From NCBI GenBank assembly GCA_008729055.1, contig SDUX01000001.1, positions 3,565,631-3,629,630 on the forward strand: a stretch of DNA of 64,000 bases. Reading direction: 5' to 3'. The notes beneath the pieces are model-generated. The model was not told the DNA's origin. It did no database searches and saw nothing but the letters and a program-made list of their open reading frames with translations. The translations under genes were made by a program, and so were the position numbers. Source of the DNA: Pyropia haitanensis (Eukaryota > Rhodophyta > Bangiophyceae > Bangiales > Bangiaceae). This document shows positions 63,692 to 64,000 of the stretch, piece by piece (position 1 is the stretch's first letter; every line of letters begins with the position of its first letter).

Positions 63692-64000
63692 TGCGAGGCG
63701 TTGAGCAGGAGAAGGTGGGTCGGATGTAGGGCGTTGGCAGCAAAGGGGGGGCTGCTGTGGGGGGGTTGGGGTGAAGGGGACGGTCCGACACTCTGCCGGC
63801 AGAGAGAGGGAGGGTGGTGGCGGCAGATTACGCGGGCCCGTCGGTGGACTTGTCCGCGCAGCGACACGCCGCACCCGCCCGCCGCACCCGACCGCCGCAC
63901 CAGCCGCGCCCTTGTGTTCCCGAGCGCCGAGTCCGCCTGCGCAATGCAGGCATTCCCGGCACGGGCACGTCTCCCACTCCCCCACCCACCGCGGCTACCC
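63692..64000. other. 5' flank of the secreted-protein gene
   Basis: No TATA box was seen. The minus-strand frame stays open but is low complexity. Confidence 0.4.

Noticed and set aside
1..64000. CRISPR arrays, bacterial operons, rRNA genes
   Set aside because: No regularly spaced identical repeats with unique spacers, no polycistronic layout, and no rRNA-like sequence seen.

Overview
This window is nuclear DNA from a photosynthetic eukaryote with an extremely GC-rich genome. The evidence is GT-AG introns, a chloroplast CP12 with a transit peptide, a TIC236/TamB-type chloroplast envelope protein, a peroxisome biogenesis RING protein, an AP-3 adaptor subunit and TAF12. The very high G+C, the long C/G homopolymers, few short introns, and Ala/Gly/Pro-rich insertions in almost every protein suggest a bangiophyte red alga (Porphyra/Pyropia-like). 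That lineage call is an inference. Nothing looks bacterial: there are no operons, Shine-Dalgarno sites or CRISPR arrays.

Layout. 1-1213 (+): 3' part of a molybdenum sulfite oxidase with several frame breaks. 1422-2311 (-): C-terminal exons of the TFIID/SAGA histone-fold subunit TAF12. 3899-13552 (-): a very large TIC236/TamB homologue. 13.9-22.6 kb: a gene-poor block of repeats, holding a 55-nt poly-C run, GC-only satellites, a 630-bp imperfect palindrome and two families of inverted terminal-like repeats. 22606-24019 (-): an unrecognised Ala/Pro/Gly-rich protein with a TATA box. 26258-26752 (-): a possible small gene with a TATA box. 28432-28564 (-): an orphan last exon of a PRL1/PLRG1-like WD40 protein. 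29447-30840 (+): PEX12, frame-broken at homopolymers. 31638-33212 (+): oxalyl-CoA synthetase (AAE3/Pcs60 type). 33876-34472 (-): CP12 in two exons. 35168-37784 (-): a protein with two tandem UBC folds, neither with a recognisable catalytic cysteine. 41286-42674 (-): a Myb/SANT-like protein. 43655-45781 (-): an FAD-dependent amine-oxidase/carotenoid-desaturase-like enzyme, divergent from 46100-48307 (+), the AP-3 mu subunit. 49263-52052 (-): a glutamine-rich C2H2 zinc-finger protein. 52.1-59.0 kb: no gene recognised. 59003-61813 (+): a zf-4CXXC_R1 zinc-finger protein. 62654-63691 (-): a secreted protein with a collagen-like tail.

The genes are unrelated housekeeping, organelle and regulatory genes placed singly, as expected for a eukaryote. 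Possible themes are plastid function (TIC236, CP12, perhaps the FAD enzyme) and peroxisome/organic-acid metabolism (PEX12 beside oxalyl-CoA synthetase). The adjacency is probably fortuitous.

Quality caveat. Several clearly conserved genes (sulfite oxidase, TAF12, TIC236, PEX12, the UBC protein, the 22.6-24.0 kb gene) are readable only by switching frame, often at C or G runs. In TAF12 two opposite single-base indels cancel out. I read this mainly as uncorrected consensus errors, so exact protein ends and frames in those genes are approximate.
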